Shown here piece after piece: positions 1 to 8,795 of a stretch of DNA of 64,000 bases. Every line of letters starts with the position of its first letter. Positions within the stretch are counted from its first letter, which is position 1. The notes below the pieces were generated by a model that did no database searches, was not told the DNA's origin, and worked only from the letters and a program-made list of their open reading frames with translations. Origin of the DNA: DATAGF01 sp963834875 (GTDB lineage Bacteria > Actinomycetota > Thermoleophilia > Miltoncostaeales > Miltoncostaeaceae); contig CAWIDG010000013.1 in the NCBI GenBank assembly GCA_963834875.1, positions 62,001 to 126,000 on the forward strand. The letters are read 5' to 3'. Both the position numbers and the translations under genes were made by a program.

Positions 1-1516
1 CCAGCGCGCGCGCGAAGGACACGAGCTGGCGCTGGCCGGCCGAGAGCCCGGAGCCACGCTCGTTGATCCGGGTGTCGAAGCCCTCGGGCAGCGCCTCGAT
101 GAACTCGGTCGCGCCGACCGCGTCGGCCGCGGCGCGCAGCTCGTCGTCGGTCGCCTCCGGCCGGCCGAAGGCCAGGTTCTCGGCGATCGTGCCGGCGAAC
201 AGATGCCCCTCCTGTGGGACGATCGCCAGCTGGTCGCGGAGGGAGCGGATCGACACGTCGCGCAGGTCGTGGCCGTCGATCAGCACCTGGCCCCGGCCGG
301 GGTCGTAGAAGCGTGCGATGAGCTTGGCGAGCGTCGACTTGCCCGCCCCGGTGGAGCCCACGAGCGCGACGGTCTCCCCGGGCTCGATGTGGAGGTCGAC
401 GTCGTGCACGACGTCCTCGGGGCCGTAGCCGAAGCTGACCCCTCGGAGCTCGATGCGTCCCACGATCGGCGGGAGCGGCGCGCAGTCCGGCGGGTCGGCG
501 AGCTCCGGCTCGACGTCGAGGACGCCGAAGATCTTCTCCAGCGCCGCCATCGCCGACTGGAACGTGTTGTAGAGCTGCGAGAGCTGCTGGATCGGGTCGA
601 AGAAGCTCGCGAGGTACCCCACGAAGGCGACCATGACCCCGATGGAGAGGTCCTGGTCGAGCACCTGGGTCGAGCCGAAGTAGAGGATGATCGCCGTGCC
701 GATGCCGGCGAGGAACTCGACGCCCGGGAAGTAGACCCCCGAGAGCCGGATGGTCACCATGTTGGCCTCGCGGTACTCCTCGTTGACCCGCTGGAAGACG
801 CGCGCGGAGGGCTCCTGGCGCCCGAAGCCCTGGACGACGCGGATGCCGGCCAGCGTCTCCTGCAGGGTCGCCAGCACGTCGGCCACGCGCTCCCGGGTGC
901 GGCGGTAGGCGCGGGTCGAGTAGACCCGGAACAGCGCCGTGCCGATCGCCAGCGCGGGGAAGATCACGAACGTCAGCATCGCGAGCTGGGCGTCGTAGGC
1001 GAAGAGGATGGCCACGACGCCGAAGAAGGTGAGCCCGTTGACGATCAGGGAGGTCACGCCGTCCGTGACGAGCTGGTTGAGGGCCTCGATGTCGCTGGTC
1101 AGCCGGCTGACGGTGCGGCCGGTCGGGGTGCGCTCGTGGTAGCCCAGCTCCAGGCGCATCAGGTGACGGAAGGTGTCCGTGCGCAGGTCGAGCAGCACCC
1201 GCTCGCCGACCCAGCTCGAGAGGTAGCTCTGGTAGTAGCCGGCCAGCCAGCCGACGAGGCCGGCGAGCACGAACAGGCCCACCGCCAGCACCAGCGCGCC
1301 CTTGTCGCCCGCGCTGATGCCGTCGTCGATCCCGAACTGGGCCAGGGCCGGGATCGCCAGGCCGGCGCCGGTCACCACCAGCATCAGCAGCACCGTGACG
1401 GCTGCCCGGCCGGCGTAGGGCCGGAAGTAGGGCAGCAGGCGCCGCAGCTTGCGCCGGGGCGGATCGGCGGGGCGGGCCTCGATCGGGGCCGGGCTCGTGG
1501 CGGCGCGGGTCGTCAC
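1..1516 (-). CDS. ABC exporter, fused permease and ATPase (3' end cut by window edge)
   Basis: Second half of an ABC exporter pair, running off the left edge after 505 codons. The N-terminal part has about six membrane segments of the ABC_membrane type, followed by a nucleotide-binding domain with Walker A GSTGAGKST, a Q-loop (IVPQEGHLF) and a signature reading LSAGQRQ, where most families have LSGGQ. The Walker B and H-loop lie beyond the window. It starts with GTG at 1516, overlapping the TGA stop of the upstream transporter gene by four bases, so the two are translationally coupled and probably form a heterodimer. The substrate (lipid or drug) cannot be told from sequence. Confidence 0.9.
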   Translation of the reverse strand, partial: MTTRAATSPAPIEARPADPPRRKLRRLLPYFRPYAGRAAVTVLLMLVVTGAGLAIPALAQFGIDDGISAGDKGALVLAVGLFVLAGLVGWLAGYYQSYLSSWVGERVLLDLRTDTFRHLMRLELGYHERTPTGRTVSRLTSDIEALNQLVTDGVTSLIVNGLTFFGVVAILFAYDAQLAMLTFVIFPALAIGTALFRVYSTRAYRRTRERVADVLATLQETLAGIRVVQGFGRQEPSARVFQRVNEEYREANMVTIRLSGVYFPGVEFLAGIGTAIILYFGSTQVLDQDLSIGVMVAFVGYLASFFDPIQQLSQLYNTFQSAMAALEKIFGVLDVEPELADPPDCAPLPPIVGRIELRGVSFGYGPEDVVHDVDLHIEPGETVALVGSTGAGKSTLAKLIARFYDPGRGQVLIDGHDLRDVSIRSLRDQLAIVPQEGHLFAGTIAENLAFGRPEATDDELRAAADAVGATEFIEALPEGFDTRINERGSGLSAGQRQLVSFARAL

Positions 1517-3261
1517 GCCTCGCGCGCCAGCAGCTCGGGGCGGGCCAGCCCGCCGTCGTGGATCTCGCGGTACACGTCGCTTGCCTCGTAGAGCTCCTCG
1601 TGGGTGCCGCGCGCGACCACCTGGCCCCGCTCCAGCACCACCAGCTCGTCGGCCAGCGCCACGGTCGAGAGGCGGTGGGCGATCACGAGCGTCGTGCGGC
1701 CGTCCATGACGGCCGCCAGCGCCGCCTGGATCTCGCGCTCGGTCGAGGCGTCGACCGACGCCGTCGCCTCGTCGAGGATGAGGATGCGCGGGTCGGTGAT
1801 CAGGGCCCGCGCGATGGCGACGCGCTGGCGCTGGCCGCCGGAGAGGGTGTAGCCGCGCTCGCCGACGACCGTGTCGAAGCCCTCCGGCAGCGCGTCGATG
1901 AACTCCTCCGCCTGGGCCATGCGGGCGGCGCGGCGCACCTCCTCTTCGGTCGCCTCGGGGCGCCCGTAGGCGATGTTCTCGCGGACGGAGGTGGAGAACA
2001 GGAACGGGTCCTGCGACACGACGCCGATCTCGCGGCGCAGCTCGTCGAGCCGCACGCCGCGCACGTCGGCGCCGTCGATCGCGACCCGCCCTCCCGTGGC
2101 GTCGTAGTAGCGCGGGATGAGCTGGGCCAGCGACGTCTTGCCGGAGCCGGTCGGCCCGATCAGGGCGACCGCGCGCCCGGCCGGGATGTCGAGGTCGATC
2201 CCGTCGAGCACGGGCGGGCCGTCCGGGTCGTACGCGAACGAGACGTCCTCGAAGCGGATGGCCCCGTCGCCGGCGGGCATCGGCGCGGCGCCCGGGGCGT
2301 CCTTGACGTCGGGCTCCGCGTCGAGCACCTCGAAGATGCGGGTGCCGCCGGCGACCGCCCTCTGGGCCTGGCCGATCAGCATCCCCAGCGAGCGGAACGG
2401 GACCATCAGCATGGTCAGGTAGAGGTAGAAGGCCACGAACTCGCCCAGGGTCATGGCGCCGTCGATCGTCTGGAAGCCGCCGTAGACGAGCACCACGCCG
2501 AGGCCGAGGATCGGCAGGAAGCCCATCAGGGGCTGGTAGAGGGCGCGGATGTGGGCGGCGTCCATGCTGCGGTCGAACGCGCGCCGGGCGGTCGCGCCGA
2601 AGCGCTCGGCGCGGTCGGACTCCCGCCCGAAGGCCTTGATGACGCGGATGCCGACGGCGCTCTCCTCGGCCATCTCCGTCACCTCGCCGACCCGCTGCTG
2701 CACGTCGATCAGCACGGGGTTGGAGCGGCGGCTGTAGCGCCAGGCCACCGCCAGCAGCGCCGGCCCCATCAGCAGCGCGAGCAGCGCCAGGGACCAGTTC
2801 ATCACCAGCAGGATCACGGTGATGATCACCAGGGTGAAGGCCTGCATGAAGAAGAAGATCAGCCCGTAGCCCAGGAAGAAGCGCACGGTCTGCAGGTCGC
2901 TGGTCGCGCGGGACATGAGCTGGCCGACCGGCATCCGGTCGAAGTAGGCGAACGACATCCGCTGCAGGTGGCCGAACAGGAGCGCCCGGAGGTCGTACTC
3001 CACCCCGAGGCTCACCTGGCCGGAGATTCTGCGGCGCACCATGCCGAGGCCCATCCGGACGAGGGCGATGAGCACCACGGCTCCGACGAGTGGCGCGAGC
3101 GCATCGCGGTCGCCCGCCTCGAGCACGTCGTCGATCACCCGGCCGGTCAGGTATGGCAAGGTGACGGCGCACGCCATCAGCGCAGCGGCGCACAGGGCGG
3201 TGATGGCGACCTTGCCCGTGTACGGGCGGAGGAAGCCGAGGAGTCGGAGCAGGATCGTCAA
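1513..3261 (-). CDS. ABC exporter, fused permease and ATPase
   Basis: Complete 582-residue half-transporter. An N-terminal six-helix membrane domain (about residues 15-310) is followed by an ATPase domain with Walker A GPTGSGKTS, signature LSGGQRQRVAIARAL, Walker B ILILDEATASVD and the H-loop His in VIAHRLST. It probably pairs with the next gene downstream on the same strand; adjacent half-transporters of this kind form heterodimeric exporters of lipids or multiple drugs. The start appears to be TTG at 3261, with no strong ribosome site in front. The divergent formimidoyltransferase gene begins only 13-34 bases away. Confidence 0.92.
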   Translation of the reverse strand: MTILLRLLGFLRPYTGKVAITALCAAALMACAVTLPYLTGRVIDDVLEAGDRDALAPLVGAVVLIALVRMGLGMVRRRISGQVSLGVEYDLRALLFGHLQRMSFAYFDRMPVGQLMSRATSDLQTVRFFLGYGLIFFFMQAFTLVIITVILLVMNWSLALLALLMGPALLAVAWRYSRRSNPVLIDVQQRVGEVTEMAEESAVGIRVIKAFGRESDRAERFGATARRAFDRSMDAAHIRALYQPLMGFLPILGLGVVLVYGGFQTIDGAMTLGEFVAFYLYLTMLMVPFRSLGMLIGQAQRAVAGGTRIFEVLDAEPDVKDAPGAAPMPAGDGAIRFEDVSFAYDPDGPPVLDGIDLDIPAGRAVALIGPTGSGKTSLAQLIPRYYDATGGRVAIDGADVRGVRLDELRREIGVVSQDPFLFSTSVRENIAYGRPEATEEEVRRAARMAQAEEFIDALPEGFDTVVGERGYTLSGGQRQRVAIARALITDPRILILDEATASVDASTEREIQAALAAVMDGRTTLVIAHRLSTVALADELVVLERGQVVARGTHEELYEASDVYREIHDGGLARPELLAREA

Positions 3262-3273
3262 GGTGATTTACTG

Positions 3274-4266
3274 GTGAACGGTAGCGGCGGCCCCATGGCC
3301 GTACAAGGACCGGGCGCCCTCCTGGAGGAGGGGCTCCCGCCCTCGCCCGCCTCGCCCCTGGCCGTCGCCGTCCCGAACGTCAGCGAGGGCGGCGACCCGC
3401 AGGCGGTCGCCGCGCTGGCGGACGCCTGCCGGGTCCCCGGCGCCCGGGTCGTTGACGTCCACTCCGACCCGGACCACGACCGCAGCGTGCTGACCGTGGT
3501 CGGCGAGGCGCTCGCGCTGCAGGACGCCCTGGTCGGGCTCGCCGGCGAGTGCCTGGAGCGCATCGACCTGCGCCGCCACCAGGGCGTGCACCCGCGCGTC
3601 GGAGCGCTCGACGTGGCGCCCATCGTCGCGCTCGACGACGAGGACGTCCCGCTCGCCTGCGAGATCGCGACGGGCCTCGCCGGGCGCCTCGGCGAGGAGC
3701 TCAACCTGCCGGTCTTCCTCTACGGAGCGGTGGCCACCGACCCCGACCGGACCCTGCCGCGCGACTTCCGCCGCGGCGGGCTGGAGGAGCTCGGCCGCGC
3801 GATCGCGGAGGGCGAGCTCACGCCCGACCACGGGCCCCCCCGCCTGCACCCGACGGCGGGCGCCGTGCTGGTGGGCGTGCGCCCGCCGCTGATCGCCCTC
3901 AACGTGTGGCTGCCGGACGGGACCCTCACCGACGCCCGCGCCATCGCCGCCCGCGTGCGCGAGTCCGGCGGCGGGCCGCCGGGGGTGCGGGCCCTCGGCC
4001 TCTACCTGCCCGACGCCGGGATGGCGCAGGTGTCGATGAACATCGAGGACTACCGGGCCGCGCCGCCCGCCGTCGCGATCGCCGCGGTCCGGGCGGCCGC
4101 CGAGGCCCTCGGCGTGGACAGCGGGGACGCCGAGCTGGTGGGGCTCACGCCGCGGGACGCCCTGCGCGGGCCGAGCCCGTCGGCGCTGCGGATCCGCGGG
4201 ATGCGCCCGGGCCAGATCCTCGAGCTCCGGGTGCCCGGCCTGCGCCGGCGCCCCATACCCGCCTAG
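3274..4266 (+). CDS. Glutamate formimidoyltransferase (FtcD N-terminal type)
   Basis: Predicted to transfer the formimino group of formiminoglutamate to tetrahydrofolate in histidine breakdown. The family start AVPNVSEGGD is clear, followed by the second conserved block DVHSDPDHDRSV and the HQGVHPRVGALD block. There is no cyclodeaminase domain, so it is the single-function form of about 330 residues. The start is uncertain: GTG 3274 has AAGGTGA seven bases upstream, while ATG 3295 is in frame and loses only seven residues. No other histidine-degradation genes are nearby. Confidence 0.85.
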   Translation: MNGSGGPMAVQGPGALLEEGLPPSPASPLAVAVPNVSEGGDPQAVAALADACRVPGARVVDVHSDPDHDRSVLTVVGEALALQDALVGLAGECLERIDLRRHQGVHPRVGALDVAPIVALDDEDVPLACEIATGLAGRLGEELNLPVFLYGAVATDPDRTLPRDFRRGGLEELGRAIAEGELTPDHGPPRLHPTAGAVLVGVRPPLIALNVWLPDGTLTDARAIAARVRESGGGPPGVRALGLYLPDAGMAQVSMNIEDYRAAPPAVAIAAVRAAAEALGVDSGDAELVGLTPRDALRGPSPSALRIRGMRPGQILELRVPGLRRRPIPA

Positions 4267-4267
4267 C

Positions 4268-4619
4268 GTGGCGAAGCGCAAGCGCCGCAAGAGCGCCGGG
4301 CCGCCGCCGGTCCACAACCCCAAGCGCGCGGCGCTCGAGACCTCCGGGTGCGGCATCCAAGCCGGCGGCGCCGAAGCGCAAGCCGGGCGAGCCCGTGCCC
4401 CCGAGCTTCAAGGGCCTCCTGATCCGCGCCGGGATCGTGTCCGCGATCTTCCTCCTGGCGCTGGTCTACATCGTGGGCGAGGAACCGGCCGCCGCCCTGC
4501 TCGTGACCCTGCTTGCCCTCGCCGTGATGATCCCGCTGGGGATGTTCCTCGACCGCTACCGCTACAAGCGCGAGATGCGCAAGTGGGAGGAGCGGCGGGC
4601 CGGGCAGCCGGGCCGGTGA
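4268..4619 (+). CDS. Small conserved membrane protein, frameshifted
   Basis: The basic N-terminus (MAKRKRRKSAG) is read from GTG 4268. The rest (KRKPGEPVPPSFKG onward, with two hydrophobic segments and a basic tail ending at TGA 4619) is in another frame, so a one-base insertion is needed between about 4340 and 4370. The composite of about 116 residues resembles a small two-helix protein I associate with hisS in Thermoleophilia; function unknown. Its stop overlaps the hisS GTG. The break is most likely a sequence error because both halves are coherent. Confidence 0.6.
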
Positions 4620-5878
4620 GCGCGAAGGGGCGCCGGCCGGCGGCGCCGCGCGGGACCCGCGACGTGCTGCCCGCCGAGGCCCGCGTGCGCGAGCGCGTCG
4701 TCGACGTCGCCCGGGACGCCTTCGCGCGCTACGGCTACGGCGCCATCGTCACGCCGACGTTCGAGGAGACCGAGGTCTTCGTGCGCGGCGTCGGCACGAG
4801 CACGGACGTCGTGCGCAAGGAGATGTACACGTTCGACGACCGCGCCGGCCGCTCCCTCACCCTGCGGCCGGAGGGGACCGCTCCCGTGGTCCGGGCCTTC
4901 GTGCAGCACGGCATGCACAAGCTCCCGCTGCCGGTGAAGCTCTGGTACCTGGCGCCGATGTTCCGCTACGAGGCCCCCCAGTCCGGCCGCTACCGCGAGC
5001 ACTGGCAGATCGGTGCGGAGGCGATCGGCAGCGACGACCCGCTGCTGGACGCCGAGGTCATCGCGCTGCTGGACGGGATCCTGCGCCGGCTGGAGGTGCC
5101 GGGCCTGCGCCTGCGGATCGGGAGCATGGGGGACGCCGAGAGCCGCGCCCCCTACCGCGAGCGGCTCGTCGCATACCTCGAGGGCCACGGCGACGCCCTC
5201 GACGAGGACGCCCGCGCGCGCATGCGCGAGAACCCGCTCCGCCTCTTCGACTCCAAGGACCCCCGCGTCGCCGAGGTCATGCGCGGCGCGCCGCACCTGC
5301 TCGACCACCTGTCGCCGGCCGCCGACGCGCACCGGCGGCGCGTCCTCGGGGCCCTCGACCGGCTGGGGATCGCCTACGAGGAAGACCCGGCGCTCGTGCG
5401 CGGCTTCGACTACTACACGATGACCGTCTTCGAGTTCACCAGCGAGGGGCTCGGCGCCCAGAGCGCCGTGGGCGGGGGCGGCCGGTACGACGGCCTGGTC
5501 GAGGCGCTCGGCGGGCCGCCGACGCCGGGGATCGGCTTCGGGGCGGGCGTCGAGCGCATCGTGCTCGCGATCCAGGGCGAGACGGGAGAGGAGCCCGCGC
5601 TGCTCGACTGCTACCTGGCGGTGCCCGACGCGGGGCTGCGCGTCGACGCGCTGGCCCTGCTCGAGCGGCTGCGCGACGAAGGCCTGCGCTGCGAGGCCGA
5701 CCTGCGAGGGCGCAGCATGAAGGGCATGATGCGGCACGCCGCGAGCCTGGGCGCGCGCAGGGCGGTGATCCTCGGACCGCGCGAGCACGAGGCGGGGGTC
5801 GCGACCGTGAGGGACATGGCGAGCGGCGAGCAGCGCGAGGTGCCGCTGGGCGAGCTGGCCGAGGCCCTGCGGGCGTGA
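4616..5878 (+). CDS. hisS: Histidyl-tRNA synthetase
   Basis: Class II synthetase charging tRNA-His, 420 residues, the usual size. Motif 2 lies around WYLAPMFRYEAPQSGRYREH, the histidine-binding loop is LVRGFDYYTMTVFEF, and motif 3 is GIGFGAGVERIVLA, followed by the C-terminal anticodon-binding domain. GTG 4616 overlaps the stop of the preceding small membrane gene, and the hisS stop in turn overlaps the aspS GTG, so hisS-aspS is a coupled pair as in many bacteria. Confidence 0.96.
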   Translation: MSAKGRRPAAPRGTRDVLPAEARVRERVVDVARDAFARYGYGAIVTPTFEETEVFVRGVGTSTDVVRKEMYTFDDRAGRSLTLRPEGTAPVVRAFVQHGMHKLPLPVKLWYLAPMFRYEAPQSGRYREHWQIGAEAIGSDDPLLDAEVIALLDGILRRLEVPGLRLRIGSMGDAESRAPYRERLVAYLEGHGDALDEDARARMRENPLRLFDSKDPRVAEVMRGAPHLLDHLSPAADAHRRRVLGALDRLGIAYEEDPALVRGFDYYTMTVFEFTSEGLGAQSAVGGGGRYDGLVEALGGPPTPGIGFGAGVERIVLAIQGETGEEPALLDCYLAVPDAGLRVDALALLERLRDEGLRCEADLRGRSMKGMMRHAASLGARRAVILGPREHEAGVATVRDMASGEQREVPLGELAEALRA

Positions 5879-7659
5879 TCGGCTCGCCGCGCTACCGCAC
5901 CCACGCCTGCGCGGCCGCCGCCGAGGCGGTCGGCGAGCGGATCCGCGTGGCCGGGTGGGTCCACCGGCGGCGCGATCACGGCGGGGTGGTCTTCATCGAC
6001 CTGCGCGACCGCTCGGGGATCCTCCAGCTCGTGTTCCACCCCGACGCCGCCGAGGCCCACGAAGCGGCGGGGTCCCTGAGCCCGGAGGACGTGGTGAGCG
6101 CGGAGGGCGAGGTGGTGCGGCGCTCGCCGGACACGGTCAACCCGGCGCTCGCCACCGGGGAGGTCGAGCTGCGCGTTGACCGGCTCGAGGTCCTGTCCGA
6201 GGCCGACCCGCTGCCGTTCTCCGTGGAGGACGAGGCCCAGGAGGCCTCGGAGGAGCTGCGCCTGACCTACCGCTACCTCGACCTGCGCCGCCCGCGCCGC
6301 CTGCGCGCGCTCGAGCTGCGCGCGGCGGTCGCCGCCGCGATGCGCCGGGCGCTCGACGCGGAGGGCTTCCTGGAGGTGGAGACGCCGGTGCTGACGCGCT
6401 CGACCCCGGAGGGCGCACGCGACTTCCTCGTGCCGAGCCGCCTGCAGCCGGGCTCGTGGTACGCGCTGCCGCAGAGCCCCCAGCTCTTCAAGCAGCTCCT
6501 CATGGTCGGCGGGCTCGAGGGCTACTACCAGATCGTCCGCTGCTTCCGCGACGAGGACCTGCGCGCCGACCGCCAGCCGGAGTTCACCCAGCTCGACGTC
6601 GAGGCCTCGTTCGTCGAGCCCCCGGAGCTGCAGGCGCTGATCGAGCGGGTCCTCCGCGAGTCGTTCGCCGCCGGGGGAGCGGACCTCGAGGTGCCGTTCC
6701 CCCGCATGTCCTACGCCGAGGCCGTGCGCCGCTTCGGCACGGACCGCCCCGACCTGCGCTACGGGATGGAGATCCAGGACTGGGGCGCGCGGGCCGCCAC
6801 ATCGGGCTTCGGCGTCTTCGAGGGGGCGCTCGCGGCGGGTGGCGTGGTGCGCGCGATCGTCGTCCCCGGGGCCGGGGAGGGCGTCAGCCGGAGGGTCGGC
6901 GACGAGCTCATGGAGGAGGCGAAGGAGCTCGGCGCCAAGGGCCTGGTCTGGGCCGGCGTGGACCCCGACGGATCCCTGCGGTCGCCGGTCGCGCGCTTCC
7001 TCGACGGCCTGGCCGCCGACGTCGGCGCCGCGCCCGGCGACCTCATCCTGCTCGTGGCCGACGCCGAGCCGCTCGCCCAGCGCGTGCTCGGCGCGCTGCG
7101 GACCCGCCTCGCGGACCGGCACGGCCTGGTTCCCGACGGGGTCTGGGCGCCCCTCTGGATCGTCGACTTCCCGCTGGTGGCGTGGAACACGGACGAGGGC
7201 CGCTGGGACCCGGTCCACCACCCGTTCACCGCCCCCCGGCCTGAGGACCTCGAGCGGCTGGAGGGCGACCCCGGAGCGGTGCTCTCGCAGGCCTACGACG
7301 TCGTGGTCAACGGGCTCGAGATCGGCGGGGGGAGCATCCGCATCCACGATCGCGGGGTCCAGGAGCGCGTCTTCGCGCTGATCGGGCTCGACGCGGAGGA
7401 GGCCGAGGCGAGGTTCGGCTTCCTGCTCCGGGCGCTGCGCCTCGGCGCCCCGCCCCACGGGGGCATCGCGTTCGGGCTCGACCGCATCGTGATGCTGCTC
7501 GCGGGCGAGCCGTCGATCCGAGAGGTGATCGCCTTCCCGAAGACGGCCACGGGCTCGGACCCCCTCACCGGCGCGCCGGCGCCGGTCGCGCCCGAGCAGC
7601 TGCGCGAGGTCGGCGTGCGGCCCGCCGCACCGCCGCGGGACGCGGGTCAGCCCCTCTGA
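5875..7659 (+). CDS. aspS: Aspartyl-tRNA synthetase (bacterial type)
   Basis: 594-residue class II synthetase with an N-terminal OB-fold (IRVAGWVHRRRDHGGVVFID), catalytic motif 2 (QIVRCFRDEDLRADRQPEFT), a GAD insertion domain in the middle, and motif 3 (GGIAFGLDRIVMLLAG) followed by the bacterial tail IREVIAFPKT. GTG 5875 overlaps the hisS TGA. It could be discriminating or non-discriminating; no gatCAB is in the window to decide. Confidence 0.96.
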   Translation: MIGSPRYRTHACAAAAEAVGERIRVAGWVHRRRDHGGVVFIDLRDRSGILQLVFHPDAAEAHEAAGSLSPEDVVSAEGEVVRRSPDTVNPALATGEVELRVDRLEVLSEADPLPFSVEDEAQEASEELRLTYRYLDLRRPRRLRALELRAAVAAAMRRALDAEGFLEVETPVLTRSTPEGARDFLVPSRLQPGSWYALPQSPQLFKQLLMVGGLEGYYQIVRCFRDEDLRADRQPEFTQLDVEASFVEPPELQALIERVLRESFAAGGADLEVPFPRMSYAEAVRRFGTDRPDLRYGMEIQDWGARAATSGFGVFEGALAAGGVVRAIVVPGAGEGVSRRVGDELMEEAKELGAKGLVWAGVDPDGSLRSPVARFLDGLAADVGAAPGDLILLVADAEPLAQRVLGALRTRLADRHGLVPDGVWAPLWIVDFPLVAWNTDEGRWDPVHHPFTAPRPEDLERLEGDPGAVLSQAYDVVVNGLEIGGGSIRIHDRGVQERVFALIGLDAEEAEARFGFLLRALRLGAPPHGGIAFGLDRIVMLLAGEPSIREVIAFPKTATGSDPLTGAPAPVAPEQLREVGVRPAAPPRDAGQPL

Positions 7660-7677
7660 GGGCCCGGACCGGGGCGC

Positions 7678-7968
7678 TCAGGCCTGGCCGAAGAGCCGTC
7701 GCGCGTCCTGCCGCAGCTCGGCCGAGAGCGTGACCACCGCCTCGCGGCTGCCGGCGCCGGCCGGCCACGCGACCCGCACGACCCGCCGGTCCTCCAGCTC
7801 GCCCAGCGCGGCCATCACCTCGAGCAGGCCCGCCCGGCCGTGCTCGAGGCCGAGCTCCGACGCGGCCGTCGCGACCGACAGGGCCAGCTCGCCCGCCTCG
7901 TCCGCGCCCTCGTCGAGCCACTGCATGACCAGGAGCATCTCGAGGCGCTGGCGGGTGTCGTCGGCCAC
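7678..7968 (-). CDS. Hypothetical protein, 96 aa
   Basis: Unrecognised small soluble protein starting with GTG 7968. The middle (GLLEVMAALGELEDRRVVRVAW) looks like a helix-turn-strand resembling a winged-helix edge, and the end (LRQDARRLFG) is helical. It is convergent with aspS, with only 18 bases between stops. The family is unknown to me; the call as a real gene rests on normal codon use, correct spacing and its place in a run of minus-strand genes down to mnmA. Confidence 0.6.
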   Translation of the reverse strand: MADDTRQRLEMLLVMQWLDEGADEAGELALSVATAASELGLEHGRAGLLEVMAALGELEDRRVVRVAWPAGAGSREAVVTLSAELRQDARRLFGQA

Positions 7969-8013
7969 CGGGCGACGCCTCGGCGCCGGTGACGCTTCGG
8001 CCCGCCGCCGCCG

Positions 8014-8253
8014 CTAGCCCGAGGGGCTGGGGCCCGAGTCGGCGCGGAAGCTCTGGCGCACCTCGCGGTCGAGGTCCTCCTCGGCCTTGCCGGCCGCGCG
8101 CTTTCCGGCGGCGACCGCCTCCTTGACCTGCTCGGGGATGCGCTGCTTCTCGCGGGCGACCGTGTCCTTCCACAGCTTCGGGTCGAGCGCGCCGATCGAG
8201 TGCAGCCATGCGAGGAGGGCGCCGATGCCCCCGAGAATGAGCAACCACTTCAC
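8014..8253 (-). CDS. Small membrane-anchored protein, 79 aa
   Basis: One N-terminal hydrophobic helix (KWLLILGGIGALLAWL) followed by a charged, lysine- and glutamate-rich helix, a YtxH-like layout. The start is placed at GTG 8253 because GAGGAG lies just upstream and the hydrophobic helix then begins at residue 2; an in-frame GTG at 8283 would add ten residues. It follows the DUF948-like gene on the same strand, suggesting a joint envelope role, but no function is known. Confidence 0.65.
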   Translation of the reverse strand: MKWLLILGGIGALLAWLHSIGALDPKLWKDTVAREKQRIPEQVKEAVAAGKRAAGKAEEDLDREVRQSFRADSGPSPSG

Positions 8254-8282
8254 CGGAATCTCCTCGTCGTCGGGAGCGGACA

Positions 8283-8795
8283 CTAGTAGGGGCTGGGGTG
8301 CCGTTTTGGGGCCGCCGCCTCCGCCGCCGGTGCGGCGCTCAGGGCCGGCTCCGCCGCGGGCGGCGGGGGCGCGGCCGGCGCCTCCGGGGCAGGGAACGCG
8401 GGGGGCGCGGGCGCCGCCGTGCGGTCGGCCGCCTCCGCCGCACGGCGCGCCTTGAGCGTGGCCACCGCCTCGCGGGCGCCGGCGGCGAGGCCGGTCATCT
8501 TGCGGACGGGCGCCGTGACCGCGGTCGACACGGTCTGGACCGACTTCTCGGCGCCCTTCGTGGCTCCGACGGCCGACTTCATGATCTCGTCGGTCCGCGC
8601 CAACTCGAGGTTGACGCCGTCCACCGTCGTCTGGGTCTTGTTGAGGAGCGGGACGAGCTCATCGGTCAGGCGGACGAGCGATCGGCCGAGACGCTGGAAG
8701 ACCTCGGCCATGCGCAGGAACAGGTACGCGAGCCCGAGCCCGGTCACGATCAGGAAGATGGAGAGCGCGAGCTTGAGTACGTCGGACCAGTCCAC
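8283..8795 (-). CDS. DUF948-like membrane protein
   Basis: 170 residues: one N-terminal membrane helix (ALSIFLIVTGLGLAYLF), a long amphipathic helix (LVRLTDELVPLLNKTQTTVD), then an Ala/Pro-rich tail. DUF948 proteins are single-pass proteins of unknown function, often next to YtxH-like genes, as here. It starts with GTG 8795 immediately after the mnmA stop codon, so it is probably co-transcribed with mnmA. Confidence 0.75.
   Translation of the reverse strand: MDWSDVLKLALSIFLIVTGLGLAYLFLRMAEVFQRLGRSLVRLTDELVPLLNKTQTTVDGVNLELARTDEIMKSAVGATKGAEKSVQTVSTAVTAPVRKMTGLAAGAREAVATLKARRAAEAADRTAAPAPPAFPAPEAPAAPPPPAAEPALSAAPAAEAAAPKRHPSPY

Noticed and set aside
3258..4356. Minus-strand frames over the formimidoyltransferase gene
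   Set aside because: They are antisense to conserved coding sequence and lack family motifs or starts with ribosome sites.
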